Made by a program: the position numbers and the translations under genes. The notes below the pieces were generated by a model. That model was not told the origin of the DNA. It searched no databases and saw nothing but the letters and a program-made list of their open reading frames with translations. This document shows positions 24,145-32,877 of a DNA stretch of 48,976 nucleotides, piece after piece. Where the stretch lies: NCBI GenBank assembly GCA_910587025.1, contig CAJUKR010000005.1, positions 1-48,976 on the forward strand. Direction: 5' to 3'. The stretch's first letter is position 1, and each line of letters starts with the position of its first letter. The DNA comes from an uncultured Christensenellaceae bacterium (GTDB lineage: Bacteria > Bacillota > Clostridia > Christensenellales > Pumilibacteraceae).

Positions 24145-24666
24145 TCAGTCTATAAGTTTTTCGTATATCATCGAGTAAACTTCCGCGGCGGAAGAATCCC
24201 ATTTGCCGTAAACGGTTTTCGCGACGGCGCGGTTGGCTACGTTCAGTTTAAGCTCCATGGTCGTACGCGTGGGATCGAGGATCTTGAGCTGAACGGTATA
24301 AGACCCGTCTTCGTTTTTATAGTATCCTCTGAAGTATTCCTGCGCACGCTTGTACGTCATGCGGTTTTCTTTGATGAATTCGGCGATCTCGGTGCGCCTG
24401 GATGCGGGGATACGGGTAAAGAAACTGTCCAGGCATTCGCGTCCCGAAGTCGTGATCGTATAATAAATACTGCGGTCGTTCGCGGTCTTGAAAACAAAAC
24501 CCGCGTCGACGAGTTCGCCCAGACATTCTATGCTTTCCATATAATTGATCCAACTGTTGCGGCTGGCGCACATTTCGAGCATAGTCTTTTCCGTAACGGG
24601 CATACCCATTTTGTCGAACACAAAAAGCAGTACGAGTTTATTCACGAGATTGGTTTCGTCTTCCAT
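24145..24666 (-). CDS. DUF4364 family protein (winged-helix, PadR-like)
   Basis: 173 aa. The N-terminal roughly 90 residues form a winged-helix segment (NKLVLLFVFDKMGMPVTEKT, then a YTITTSGRECL wing) and the C-terminal part is an alpha/beta domain with YTVQLKILD. DUF4364 proteins are Clostridia-specific putative regulators of unknown targets. GAGGGG lies upstream of ATG 24666. It is divergent from birA and heads a two-gene operon with the TSCPD protein. Confidence 0.87.
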   Translation of the reverse strand: MEDETNLVNKLVLLFVFDKMGMPVTEKTMLEMCASRNSWINYMESIECLGELVDAGFVFKTANDRSIYYTITTSGRECLDSFFTRIPASRRTEIAEFIKENRMTYKRAQEYFRGYYKNEDGSYTVQLKILDPTRTTMELKLNVANRAVAKTVYGKWDSSAAEVYSMIYEKLID

Positions 24667-24785
24667 AATACCCCTCGATCCTCCGAATTCATTTATTATA
24701 CCATAAGTCGCGACAAAATGGAATAGGTTTTTGAAAAATTTTTAAGAAATTTTTGCTTGTTTGTAAACTTTTATGCTTGAAAAAG

Positions 24786-24815
24786 TTGACAATGCGTATT
24801 TGAGGATAGTATAAT
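24786..24815 (+). promoter_or_regulatory. birA-bioY promoter (leaderless arrangement)
   Basis: TTGACA (24786-24791), an 18-bp spacer and TATAAT (24810-24815), with the birA ATG only 6 nt later. No Shine-Dalgarno sequence is present, so the mRNA should begin at or next to the start codon. I saw no BirA-type palindromic operator. Confidence 0.75.
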
Positions 24816-24821
24816 ACGGCT

Positions 24822-25757
24822 ATGAATTTGCGCGAAGAACTTTTGAAGAGATTGTATGCGGGCGAGGTCAGCGGCGAAGAGCTTGCCGCGGAGTGCGGCG
24901 TTACCCGCGCCGCGGTGTGGAAATGCGTTCGCTCTCTGATCTCGGAAGGTCATAAAATAAGCGGCACTACCAACCGCGGTTATATGCTTGCTCCGTCCAA
25001 CGTGGTAAGCTGTGCGGGCGTGGAGCATTTCCTGCGTACGCCGTGGTCCGTGGAAGTGTTGCCGGTGACTTCGTCCACCAACGACGTGGCAAAAAATCGT
25101 GCGGCAGGCGGCGCGACGGATCTTGTCGTGATCGCGGACAGTCAGACGGCGGGAAAGGGCAGACTCAGGCGGTCGTTCTTTTCCCCGGGTAAGGCCGGCG
25201 TATATCTCAGCGCGGTCATAAGACCTGATCTCGGCGTTTCGGATTGCGGACTGATAACCGCATGCGCCGCCGTGGCTACCGCCCGCGCGGTGGAAGAGCT
25301 TTCGGGCGCGGACGTAAAGATCAAGTGGGTGAACGATCTCTATATAGGAAGCAGAAAGATCTGCGGTATTCTCACCGAAGGCAGCGTGGGAATGGAGGGC
25401 GGGTCGCTCGATTACGCGGTCGTCGGCATAGGAGTCAATGCGCTTGCGGTAAAATTTCCGTCCGAGCTCGAGAACGTCGCCACGAGCGTTGAAGCCGAAA
25501 CGGGCAAAGCCGTCGACAGGTGCGAGCTTGCGGCGCGTATCCTCGATAATCTTCACGGACTGGACAGCGACGTGCGTTCCCGTTCGTTCGTAAACGAATA
25601 CCGTCGCCGTTCGTGCGTGACGGGAAGAACCGTGACCGTGAACGGCGAATATGACGCCGTAGCCGTAGGCATAGACGACGATTGCGCGCTTCTTCTCGAC
25701 GTCGGCGGCAGAACGATAAAATTTTCCGCAGGGGAGGTCTCATTGAAACTGAAATGA
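24822..25757 (+). CDS. birA: Biotin-[acetyl-CoA-carboxylase] ligase / biotin operon repressor
   Basis: 311 aa, bifunctional type. The N-terminal helix-turn-helix is about residues 14-55 (SGEELAAECGVTRAAVWKCV). The ligase core has DSQTAGKGRLRRSF (the GRGRxxR-type biotinyl-AMP loop), KWVNDLYIG with the catalytic Lys, and GIGVNA. A C-terminal SH3-like domain (about 265-311) follows. It activates biotin and attaches it to biotin carrier proteins, and can repress biotin genes. It overlaps bioY by 4 nt (ATGA), so uptake and use of biotin are coupled. No biotin synthesis gene is in the window. Confidence 0.96.
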   Translation: MNLREELLKRLYAGEVSGEELAAECGVTRAAVWKCVRSLISEGHKISGTTNRGYMLAPSNVVSCAGVEHFLRTPWSVEVLPVTSSTNDVAKNRAAGGATDLVVIADSQTAGKGRLRRSFFSPGKAGVYLSAVIRPDLGVSDCGLITACAAVATARAVEELSGADVKIKWVNDLYIGSRKICGILTEGSVGMEGGSLDYAVVGIGVNALAVKFPSELENVATSVEAETGKAVDRCELAARILDNLHGLDSDVRSRSFVNEYRRRSCVTGRTVTVNGEYDAVAVGIDDDCALLLDVGGRTIKFSAGEVSLKLK

Positions 25758-26410
25758 AAATATCCACGAAAAGCCTTACTTTTACCGCGTTGCTCGCAGC
25801 GATAATATGCGTGCTCAGCCCGATAGCGATCAACATAGGACCGATTCCGCTGTCTTTCGGCACGCTTGCGATCTACATAGCTTCGAGCCTTATAGATATG
25901 AAGCACGGAGTTGCGGCTGTCGTCGTTTTCGTGGCGCTCGGCGCAGTCGGTGTTCCCGTGTTTACGAACTGGACGGGGGGATTCGGACGTATAGCGGGAC
26001 CTACGGGCGGCTATATAATAGGATATATTTCGATGGCGTTCATAATCGGACTTATCGTCAACAGACTGAATAAACATATTTGGGCATATCCCGTCGCAAT
26101 GACGGTCGGTACGGCGGTATTGTATCTGTTCGGTACCGCATGGTTTATGATCCAGTCGGGCGCGGATCTCGCTTCCGCTTTGCTCGCCTGCGTCGTGCCT
26201 TTCCTGATCGGCGATGCGCTGAAGATCGTAGCGTCGACGTTGCTGTGTTTCCGTCTGCGTCGTCTTGTATATAAATTGATACTGACCGATCGCCGCGAAA
26301 AAAAGAGCGTCGAAACGGATTCCGACGCTCACAGTCTTACGGACGACGTTTCGTCCTCGGGCGATATTCGCGATTGCTTGGAAAGCGACGAAGCGGACGG
26401 CGAAAAATAA
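25754..26410 (+). CDS. bioY: Biotin transporter BioY (ECF substrate-binding subunit)
   Basis: 218 aa. Six hydrophobic helices with the family signature GAVGVPVF (about residue 60) and FGRIAGPTGGYIIGY. BioY binds biotin in the membrane and works with a shared ECF energising module, which is not in this window. ATG 25754 overlaps the birA stop; GGGGAGG lies unusually far upstream (16 nt), and an in-frame ATT at 25742 is better spaced but not credible alone. An odd hydrophilic, acidic tail of about 40 residues after the last helix is encoded by the glmS terminator region. It ends directly against the glmS stop codon. Confidence 0.93.
   Translation: MKISTKSLTFTALLAAIICVLSPIAINIGPIPLSFGTLAIYIASSLIDMKHGVAAVVVFVALGAVGVPVFTNWTGGFGRIAGPTGGYIIGYISMAFIIGLIVNRLNKHIWAYPVAMTVGTAVLYLFGTAWFMIQSGADLASALLACVVPFLIGDALKIVASTLLCFRLRRLVYKLILTDRREKKSVETDSDAHSLTDDVSSSGDIRDCLESDEADGEK
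26298..26330 (-). terminator. glmS terminator lying inside bioY
   Basis: GAGCGTCG (26305-26312) pairs with CGACGCTC (26323-26330). On the minus strand the stem is followed directly by seven T (26304-26298). It lies within the bioY 3' coding region and is well placed to end glmS transcription from the other side. Confidence 0.75.
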
Positions 26411-28144
26411 TCATTCCACCGTCACGCTTTTTGCGAGATTGCGCGGTTTGTCTATATCGCGCCCGAGACGAAGCGCGACTTCGTAAGCCAGACGCTGAAG
26501 AGGTATGACCGACACCGCCGCGGAAAGCATGGGGTGTACGGGCGGAAGCATGACGGCTTCGTCGCACGCCGCCGCGACTTCGGGGGAGCTCGTGACGCCT
26601 ATAACGAATCCGCCGCGAGTCTTTACCGTTGCGATGGACAGCAGGGATTTGCCGATCAGTCTGTCGTCAGTGCAGACGGCGATCACGGGAGTGCCTTTTT
26701 CGATCAGGGAAATGCTTCCGTGCTTGAGTTCGCCTGCGGCTATGCCTATGGCGGGAATGTACGAAATTTCTTTGAGTTTGAGCGCGCCTTCGAGCGCCGC
26801 GCCGTAATCGGCGCCCCGTCCCATAAAGAATACACAGCCGGCGTTATCGAATTTTACTGCCGAATCTTTGAGTCCTTCGCTTGCGCGGAGGGCTTTTTCG
26901 GCCAACCCCGGCAGTTCTTTTACCGCCGCCGCGAATTCGTTTCCCGCAAGCAGTCCGAGCGCCGCCACCTGAGTGGTAAATCCTTTTGTCGTGGCTACGG
27001 ATATTTCGGGACCCGCCCGCGTGCAGAGATAATCGTCGCATGTCCTCGTCAGAGTGGACGCGTGCACGTTCGTTATGGCGAGCGTGCCGTATCCGCGACG
27101 TTTTGCTTCTTCCGCCGCCGAAATCGTGTCGGCGGTTTCGCCCGATTGCGACAACAGTATACACTGACGACCGTAAGCGGGTACGCGTTCGGAATACAAA
27201 AATTCGCCCGCGAGCGCAACATCCACGCTTCTTCCCGTCACCCGTTCGAGCATGGGACGGCAGGACAGAGCGGCGTTATACGACGAGCCGCAACCTATAA
27301 GGCTTACGCCCGTTCCGCGAAGTCCGGCGCGCTTGCCGCGGCATTCCGACGAAATTGTCCGCGCGATCGCTTCCGGTTGCTCGTACATCTCCTTGATCAT
27401 ATAGTGAGGATATCCGGACAGCCCCGCCGCGCGTCTGGAACTTTTCAGCTTCGTTCGCTCGCATTGCACCTGTCTTCCGCGGAAGTACACCGTCGCTCCG
27501 TTTTTCGTGAGCCGCGCGGTCTGACCGTCGGCGAGTACCGTTATTTCGTTTATGCTCTGCGGCATGGCAGTGCCGTCCGACGAAAGACATGTGCCGTCGC
27601 CGTAGCCGATCAGAAGCGGACTGCGCATCTTTGCGGCATATATTTCGTCGGGATGGTCGGCGCAAAGCACGCCGAGCGCGAACGAGCCTTTGAGTCGGCT
27701 TACGGTACGACCGAGCGCGACGACGGGATCGCCGTCGTAATACAACGAAAGCAGATGCGCGACTATCTCGCTGTCCGTATCGCTTATCGGTTCTATGCCC
27801 GCCGCGCGAACGAGCGCGCGAAGTTCTTTGTCGTTTTCGATTATGCCGTTATGTACGACTGCGAATTTCCCGTCCGCCGACATATGCGGGTGACAGTTTT
27901 CTTCGGTGGGGCAGCCGTGCGTCGCCCATCTCGTATGTCCTATTCCGCAGTCGCCGACAAGTGTCGTTTCGTCGAGTTTTTTTTCGAGCGCAGAGATACG
28001 TCCGACCGATTTGACAGACGTGATTTTTTTGCCCGCGACGGCGATCCCCGCCGAATCGTAGCCGCGGTATTCGAGGGCTTTGAGCCCCGCAATAAGAATG
28101 GGCGCGGCGTCGCGCCCGCCCGTAAATCCGATAATTCCGCACAT
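26411..28144 (-). CDS. glmS: Glutamine-fructose-6-phosphate aminotransferase (isomerizing)
   Basis: 577 aa, about 20-30 residues shorter than most GlmS. The glutaminase domain begins with the processed Cys2 (MCGIIGFTGG) and has GHTRWATHG and NGIIEND. Two SIS isomerase domains follow (SLIGCGSSYNAA; LLSQSGETADT; FMGRGADYGAALEGALKLKEISYIPA), and the C-terminal KPRNLAKSVTVE is the conserved substrate-binding tail. It makes glucosamine-6-phosphate for peptidoglycan. It is divergent from glmM and uppP. No glmS ribozyme is visible in the 104-nt gap. Its terminator lies inside bioY. Confidence 0.96.
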   Translation of the reverse strand: MCGIIGFTGGRDAAPILIAGLKALEYRGYDSAGIAVAGKKITSVKSVGRISALEKKLDETTLVGDCGIGHTRWATHGCPTEENCHPHMSADGKFAVVHNGIIENDKELRALVRAAGIEPISDTDSEIVAHLLSLYYDGDPVVALGRTVSRLKGSFALGVLCADHPDEIYAAKMRSPLLIGYGDGTCLSSDGTAMPQSINEITVLADGQTARLTKNGATVYFRGRQVQCERTKLKSSRRAAGLSGYPHYMIKEMYEQPEAIARTISSECRGKRAGLRGTGVSLIGCGSSYNAALSCRPMLERVTGRSVDVALAGEFLYSERVPAYGRQCILLSQSGETADTISAAEEAKRRGYGTLAITNVHASTLTRTCDDYLCTRAGPEISVATTKGFTTQVAALGLLAGNEFAAAVKELPGLAEKALRASEGLKDSAVKFDNAGCVFFMGRGADYGAALEGALKLKEISYIPAIGIAAGELKHGSISLIEKGTPVIAVCTDDRLIGKSLLSIATVKTRGGFVIGVTSSPEVAAACDEAVMLPPVHPMLSAAVSVIPLQRLAYEVALRLGRDIDKPRNLAKSVTVE

Positions 28145-28236
28145 ATATATTACTGTTTATGCAATCGGCTTTTATGCGGTTACCGTATAGAGTAAAAAAA
28201 TTGCCGACTGTGATAATATCGCGGACTTTTGCGGCA

Positions 28237-28242
28237 TAGAAT
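28237..28242 (+). promoter_or_regulatory. Probable glmM -10 box
   Basis: TAGAAT ends 6 nt before the glmM ATG, which repeats the spacing seen at hisH, birA and lysA. No good -35 box lies 17-18 bp upstream, so this is weaker support. Confidence 0.35.
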
Positions 28243-28248
28243 GTTCTT

Positions 28249-29514
28249 ATGAAATATTTCGGAACAGACGGTATAAGGGGAATATACGGCGACGGGATAA
28301 CCGAGGATATCGCGTACCGTGCGGGACGGGCTCTCGCCGCTCTTTTCGGCGGAAGAGGGATCGTAGGCAGGGATACGCGCACGAGCGGACCGAGCCTCGA
28401 AAGCGCGCTTGTCGCCGGCATAGCGGACGGCGGTTCGGATGCCGAAACGATAGGCGTTCTGCCCACTCCCGCCGTGTCGGGACTGACGCGCTCGTCGGGC
28501 GCGGCGTTCGGCGTCATGCTTTCGGCGTCGCACAATCCGCCCGAATACAACGGGATAAAAATCTTCTCCGGCAACGGCGACAAACTGTCGGTATCGGCGG
28601 AGGAAGCTCTCGAATACTATATGGACAACGTACCGCGTTCGGGCGTTCGCGGCGTGATTTCCGAGAGCTCGAGCGGGACGGAAGCGTATATTACGCGTCT
28701 GATCACCGAAGCGGAGGAAATGGGCGAAAGACTGGGACGGACGGGCAGACTGGACGGACTCAAAGTGCTTGTCGATTGCGGCTCCGGCGCGGCGGTCATG
28801 GCGAAAGACGTGTTTGAAAGACTGGGCGCCGACGTGACCGAGTTATGCTCGGAATGCCGCGGCGAGTGTATAAACGTCAGTTGCGGCGCGCTTCATCCCG
28901 AACGCATGGCGGAAACGGCGGAGCGCGGCGGATACGATATCGGATTGTCTTTCGACGGCGACGCGGACAGAATAGCGGTGTGGCATCGCAGATTGCTCGG
29001 CGGCGACGAAGTCATGCTTAATCTGACCCGTTTTATTCCGGGCGGCTCGACCGTAGTCGGTACGGTTATGACCAATTCCGCGCTCGAGCGCGAACTCATA
29101 GTGCGCGGTATGCGTTTCGTTCGTACCGCAGTCGGCGACCGCAGCGTTGGCGAAGTCATGAACATATCCGGCGGCGTGCTCGGCGGCGAACCGAGCGGGC
29201 ATTTCATAATCCGTCCGTCGCGTACGGGCGACGGTCTGCTTTCGGGTATCGCTACGTCGCTTGTTTTGCTTTCGGGAGAATTGCAGACGCTTACGCTCGA
29301 CGATCAAAAACTCGTGGGAGTACGTGCCGACGCGTCCGCGCTCGGGTCGGCGGCGCTTAAAAACGCAATGGAAAAAGCGTCGCGGATCGCGGGGCGTATA
29401 GTGGTGAGAAAGAGCGGTACCGAACCCGTTATCCGCATTATGGCGGAGGGCGGCGACGTAGACGGCGCGGTCGATACGATTATACGCGCCTTTGAAAAGG
29501 GGAAATTCATATGA
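28249..29514 (+). CDS. glmM: Phosphoglucosamine mutase
   Basis: 421 aa, about 25 shorter than typical GlmM. N-terminal FGTDGIRG, the phosphoserine loop MLSASHNPPEYNG (Ser94), the Mg-binding DGDADR, the sugar-specificity GGEPSGHFI and the C-terminal phosphate loop RKSGTEPVIRIM are all present. It converts glucosamine-6-phosphate to glucosamine-1-phosphate. There is no Shine-Dalgarno sequence and a TAGAAT stands 6 nt before ATG, so it may be leaderless. It is divergent from glmS, whose product is its substrate. uppP follows 37 nt after its stop. Confidence 0.95.
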   Translation: MKYFGTDGIRGIYGDGITEDIAYRAGRALAALFGGRGIVGRDTRTSGPSLESALVAGIADGGSDAETIGVLPTPAVSGLTRSSGAAFGVMLSASHNPPEYNGIKIFSGNGDKLSVSAEEALEYYMDNVPRSGVRGVISESSSGTEAYITRLITEAEEMGERLGRTGRLDGLKVLVDCGSGAAVMAKDVFERLGADVTELCSECRGECINVSCGALHPERMAETAERGGYDIGLSFDGDADRIAVWHRRLLGGDEVMLNLTRFIPGGSTVVGTVMTNSALERELIVRGMRFVRTAVGDRSVGEVMNISGGVLGGEPSGHFIIRPSRTGDGLLSGIATSLVLLSGELQTLTLDDQKLVGVRADASALGSAALKNAMEKASRIAGRIVVRKSGTEPVIRIMAEGGDVDGAVDTIIRAFEKGKFI

Positions 29515-29551
29515 CGGTTTGTCGCGAAACCGCGCTCGAGAAGGAGAGCGC

Positions 29552-30328
29552 ATGAACGTATTTCAATCGATGCTGCTCGGTTTCGTTCAGGGATTGACCG
29601 AGTTCCTTCCCGTGTCGAGCAGCGGACACCTGATCCTCGTGCGCGAGCTTCTCGGGCTGGAAAGCAGTTGCATGATGTACGATATACTTTTGCATCTCGG
29701 AACGCTTGTTCCCGTGTTCGTGTTCTTCGGAAAAGAATTTCTCGGATTGTTCCGTCCGCCTTTCGGGAAAATGTTGCGGCTTATAATCGCGACTTTGCCC
29801 GCCGCCGTAGCCGGTTTTCTTTTGTCCGGGATGATCGACGACGTGTTCGGGAGCGGGAAATTCCTGTGCGTTACGTTCGCGCTCACCGCGGTGTTGCTTC
29901 TTTTGACCGAACGTCTGTCGTCGCGTAACGATCGTCCGAGTCCGCTCGGCACAAAACAGGCTGTCGGTATGGGACTTATGCAAGTCGTTGCTTTGCTTCC
30001 CGGACTGTCGCGCAGCGGCTCGACCGTATTCGGCGGGATAGCGATGCGCGGCAACCGCGAGGACGTCGCAAAGTTTTCGTTCCTGATGAGCGTGCCCGTC
30101 ATTCTCGGCAGCGCGTGCGTCGGACTTATCGGCGTGGCGACCGGGTCGGGGACGCTCGAACTTACCGTCGGTTGGTGGGAAACGTTGTGCGGCATAGCTG
30201 CCGCGACTGTCGGCGGTATGTTTGCGGTCAAGATCATGATGAAGATAATCGTGAAGGCGAAGTATAAGCCTTTGGCTTTCTATCTTTTCGGAGCGTCGAT
30301 TCTTTCGCTCGTGCTTGCATTGATATAA
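29552..30328 (+). CDS. uppP: Undecaprenyl-diphosphatase
   Basis: 258 aa, integral membrane with about eight helices. The signatures are GLTEFLPVSSSGHL near residue 15 and LLPGLSRSGSTVFGGI in the middle, which carry the catalytic residues. It recycles the lipid carrier undecaprenyl diphosphate and gives low-level bacitracin resistance. ATG 29552 is chosen because AAGGAGAG stands upstream and the family N-terminus fits; a longer reading from 29492 would run through the glmM end. It is cotranscribed with glmM, matching a cell-wall role. Confidence 0.95.
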   Translation: MNVFQSMLLGFVQGLTEFLPVSSSGHLILVRELLGLESSCMMYDILLHLGTLVPVFVFFGKEFLGLFRPPFGKMLRLIIATLPAAVAGFLLSGMIDDVFGSGKFLCVTFALTAVLLLLTERLSSRNDRPSPLGTKQAVGMGLMQVVALLPGLSRSGSTVFGGIAMRGNREDVAKFSFLMSVPVILGSACVGLIGVATGSGTLELTVGWWETLCGIAAATVGGMFAVKIMMKIIVKAKYKPLAFYLFGASILSLVLALI

Positions 30329-30348
30329 ACCGAATTTGCGGAATAGAG

Positions 30349-30383
30349 AAACGCCGCACCTCCGTAAAGGAAGCGCGGCGTTT
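30349..30383. terminator. Bidirectional terminator between uppP and the ABC permease
   Basis: AAACGCCGC (30349-30357) pairs with GCGGCGTTT (30375-30383), with TTTT following on the plus strand. It separates the convergent uppP and permease genes. Confidence 0.7.
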
Positions 30384-30395
30384 TATACTGTCGTT

Positions 30396-32873
30396 TTAAT
30401 CTACGGCTTTCATCGATTCCGCCATGTCGATCTTGCCGAGTTTGGGAAGAAGTATCAGATCGACGAGTCCCGAGAACAGCAGCGTGATCCCCGCGGCGAC
30501 GAGGAAGCTCCACCAATAGATTATGATGGGGAAGGTAAGGTACGGCGCGTTTACGCTGCCGAGGATAAAGAACAGCAGTCCGTATCCGAGCCCGAAACCG
30601 ACGAGTATGCCGATGAGGACGAGTATGGCTATTTCGCGGAATACGTAACCCGCCACTTCGCTCATTTTGTACCCGAGGACTTTAAGCGTCGCGATCTCTT
30701 TTTTACGCTCGCCTATATTTATGTTCGTGAGGTTGTAAAGCACGATAACGACGAGCGCGCCCGCGCAGATTATGAGTACGAGAACTATGAGAGTCAACGT
30801 TTCGGACAGGTTGTCGAACATGACTTTTTCGGACGAAGTAAACGATACGCTGTTTACGCAATCGATCTTGTACAGCTTTTCGCTTATTTCCGATTGATCC
30901 GCTTCGTCGACTCCGCTTTTTACAAGCAGGGAATCGAAAGACGCGTCGCCGAATACGTCGGCATACTCGGTCTTGCCTACGAATAACCAACACTCGGAAT
31001 ACATCGTGACCACGTGCGTGATACCGAACGTGCCTTCCTCTCCCGACGCGTTTCTTACGGTGACTTCGTCTCCTTCGTATGTGCCGAGCGCATCGGCAAG
31101 TCCTTTCGAGATCATGACCGCGTTTTCGTTGAACGCACCGCCGAGGTCGATATAATCGTTTAGTTCTTTTCCTGCGGCGACTATGTTCGCGTTTTCGGAT
31201 ACGTCGCCAGAGATAGCGCTGCCTCGTTCTTTGAGTACTTCGATGTATCCCTTGTTTTCGAGGAATCCGCCGCTTTCGGTAAGCTCGCTTTCCTTATAAT
31301 CTTGACTTACGCCGATCGTGAGATCGAAATTATATATTCGATTGAACTGAAGATCGGTGACCGCCGAAGTGGAATTCATCATACCGAAGCCCGCTACTAT
31401 GAGCGCGCTGCAACCTGCCACGGCGAGTACGGTCATTATGAAATTGCGCTTGAAACGGAAGATGTTGCGCATTGTTGCTTTGTATTTGAAAGGCAGTATG
31501 CGCCACAGCGGACCGAACCGCTCGAGAAGTATGCGTTTGCCCGGCTTCGGGGAACGGGGCTGAAGTATGGACGCGGGAGTTTCTTTGAGCGACGCTCTGC
31601 ATGCGAGGAGCGTTACCAGCAACGTTGCGGCAAGCGATATTACCAAGCACAACGCGATCGTGAGCCAGTCGGCGGTAAACTTCAGCGCGGGAAGCATATA
31701 CATCGATCCGTACGCGTTGAATATGACGATCGGGAGTATGGTGAGTCCGAGCGGCACTGCCGCAATGAGCCCGAGCCCGCACGCGGCGAGAGCGTAAAAT
31801 ATATACTTTCCGGTTATTCTCGCGCCCGAATAACCGAGCGATCTGAGCGCGCCTATCTGCGCTCTGTCCTCGTCCACCATTCTGACTATCGTGGAGAATG
31901 CGACAAGCGCGGCGACTATGATAAAAAACACGGGGAATATTCCCGCTATATTCGCCACTTTGTCGGCGTTTATCGACATACTGTAATACGACAGATTGGT
32001 GTCACGTCCGAGAACGTACCACTCGTCGTCGATCTTTTCTATTTCGTCGGTAATGCTTTTCGCGTAATCTTCGTATGCCGGAGTGAACGCGGTATATTTT
32101 GCCGAGTTTTCTCCTTCCGCCCACATTTCCGTTTTGGGATAAGCTATACTTCCCAAAGTGCCGTAAGACAATCCTTCGGTATCGAACGAATCTTCGAATG
32201 TAAACAGGATTGCATCGACTTTTCCGTCGCCTTTTGTGCATGTTTCGTCGTTTACGGAAAAGTACAGCGGGGTAGTGATCGCGCCGACTACGGCGAATTT
32301 GTAATCGTAATTATCGTCGAATACGGGAAGGTCTATGTTGAATTTTTGAGGACGACCGAATATCTCTACTTCGACCTCGACTTTTAAGTCTCTGTCTTCT
32401 TCGCTTACCGTTATATAATCGCCGTCACTTACTTCTTCCATAGAACCGAAGGGGACTACGGCGACGGCTTCGCCGGGTTTGGTCGGCATGCGTCCGCTCG
32501 TAAGCGTAAGTTTGTTTATGACGGATTTGTTTTCGTCGAACCAGTCGTTTCCGAGCCCGTAAAATCTTACGGCGATCGGCTTGTCGTTCGCGTCGCAAAG
32601 CGCGTCTGTCGTATATAGCGCGACCGCTTCTTTTATGCCGTCGACGGCTTTGACTTTTTCGACATCTTCGTCACCGAAGCCTTCGCCGCGTATCGAACAA
32701 TCACTCAAACGGCTTTCGTTGAAATAATCGGTAAACGACATTTTGATGTCGGGAGTGGCGGCGGTCAGTCCGATAAGAAAAGCCACGCCGAGCGCGATTA
32801 TACCGGCAATCGCGATAAATCTTCCGAAACTGCTTCCGAACTCCTTGAATAAAATTTTTGCGTGTTTTTTCAT
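30396..32873 (-). CDS. ABC exporter permease, FtsX/MacB type
   Basis: 825 aa. One N-terminal helix (about residues 14-36), a large extracytoplasmic MacB-like domain (about 45-310), three helices of the first FtsX domain (about 310-430), then a second copy: a helix near 490, another external domain (about 510-680) and three helices near 690-815. This double-FtsX layout is typical of Firmicutes exporters of peptides or lipids, including bacitracin-type resistance transporters. It is 4 nt after the ATPase stop and clearly works with it. The substrate is unknown, and no two-component system lies nearby. Confidence 0.92.
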   Translation of the reverse strand: MKKHAKILFKEFGSSFGRFIAIAGIIALGVAFLIGLTAATPDIKMSFTDYFNESRLSDCSIRGEGFGDEDVEKVKAVDGIKEAVALYTTDALCDANDKPIAVRFYGLGNDWFDENKSVINKLTLTSGRMPTKPGEAVAVVPFGSMEEVSDGDYITVSEEDRDLKVEVEVEIFGRPQKFNIDLPVFDDNYDYKFAVVGAITTPLYFSVNDETCTKGDGKVDAILFTFEDSFDTEGLSYGTLGSIAYPKTEMWAEGENSAKYTAFTPAYEDYAKSITDEIEKIDDEWYVLGRDTNLSYYSMSINADKVANIAGIFPVFFIIVAALVAFSTIVRMVDEDRAQIGALRSLGYSGARITGKYIFYALAACGLGLIAAVPLGLTILPIVIFNAYGSMYMLPALKFTADWLTIALCLVISLAATLLVTLLACRASLKETPASILQPRSPKPGKRILLERFGPLWRILPFKYKATMRNIFRFKRNFIMTVLAVAGCSALIVAGFGMMNSTSAVTDLQFNRIYNFDLTIGVSQDYKESELTESGGFLENKGYIEVLKERGSAISGDVSENANIVAAGKELNDYIDLGGAFNENAVMISKGLADALGTYEGDEVTVRNASGEEGTFGITHVVTMYSECWLFVGKTEYADVFGDASFDSLLVKSGVDEADQSEISEKLYKIDCVNSVSFTSSEKVMFDNLSETLTLIVLVLIICAGALVVIVLYNLTNINIGERKKEIATLKVLGYKMSEVAGYVFREIAILVLIGILVGFGLGYGLLFFILGSVNAPYLTFPIIIYWWSFLVAAGITLLFSGLVDLILLPKLGKIDMAESMKAVD

Positions 32874-32877
32874 TTCA

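Noticed and set aside
25742..25756. ATT start for bioY at 25742, better spaced from GGGGAGG
   Set aside because: ATT starts are very rare, and the ATGA overlap with birA together with homology supports ATG 25754.
26534..28195. 553-codon open frame antisense to glmS
   Set aside because: It is a codon-bias shadow of glmS with no motif and no ribosome-binding site. Similar mirror frames opposite the hydrogenase genes, ABC permease, FAD oxidoreductase and araA were dropped for the same reason.
28145..28248. Possible glmS ribozyme upstream of glmS
   Set aside because: The gap is only 104 nt and shares space with the glmM promoter; I see no ribozyme core or long helices.
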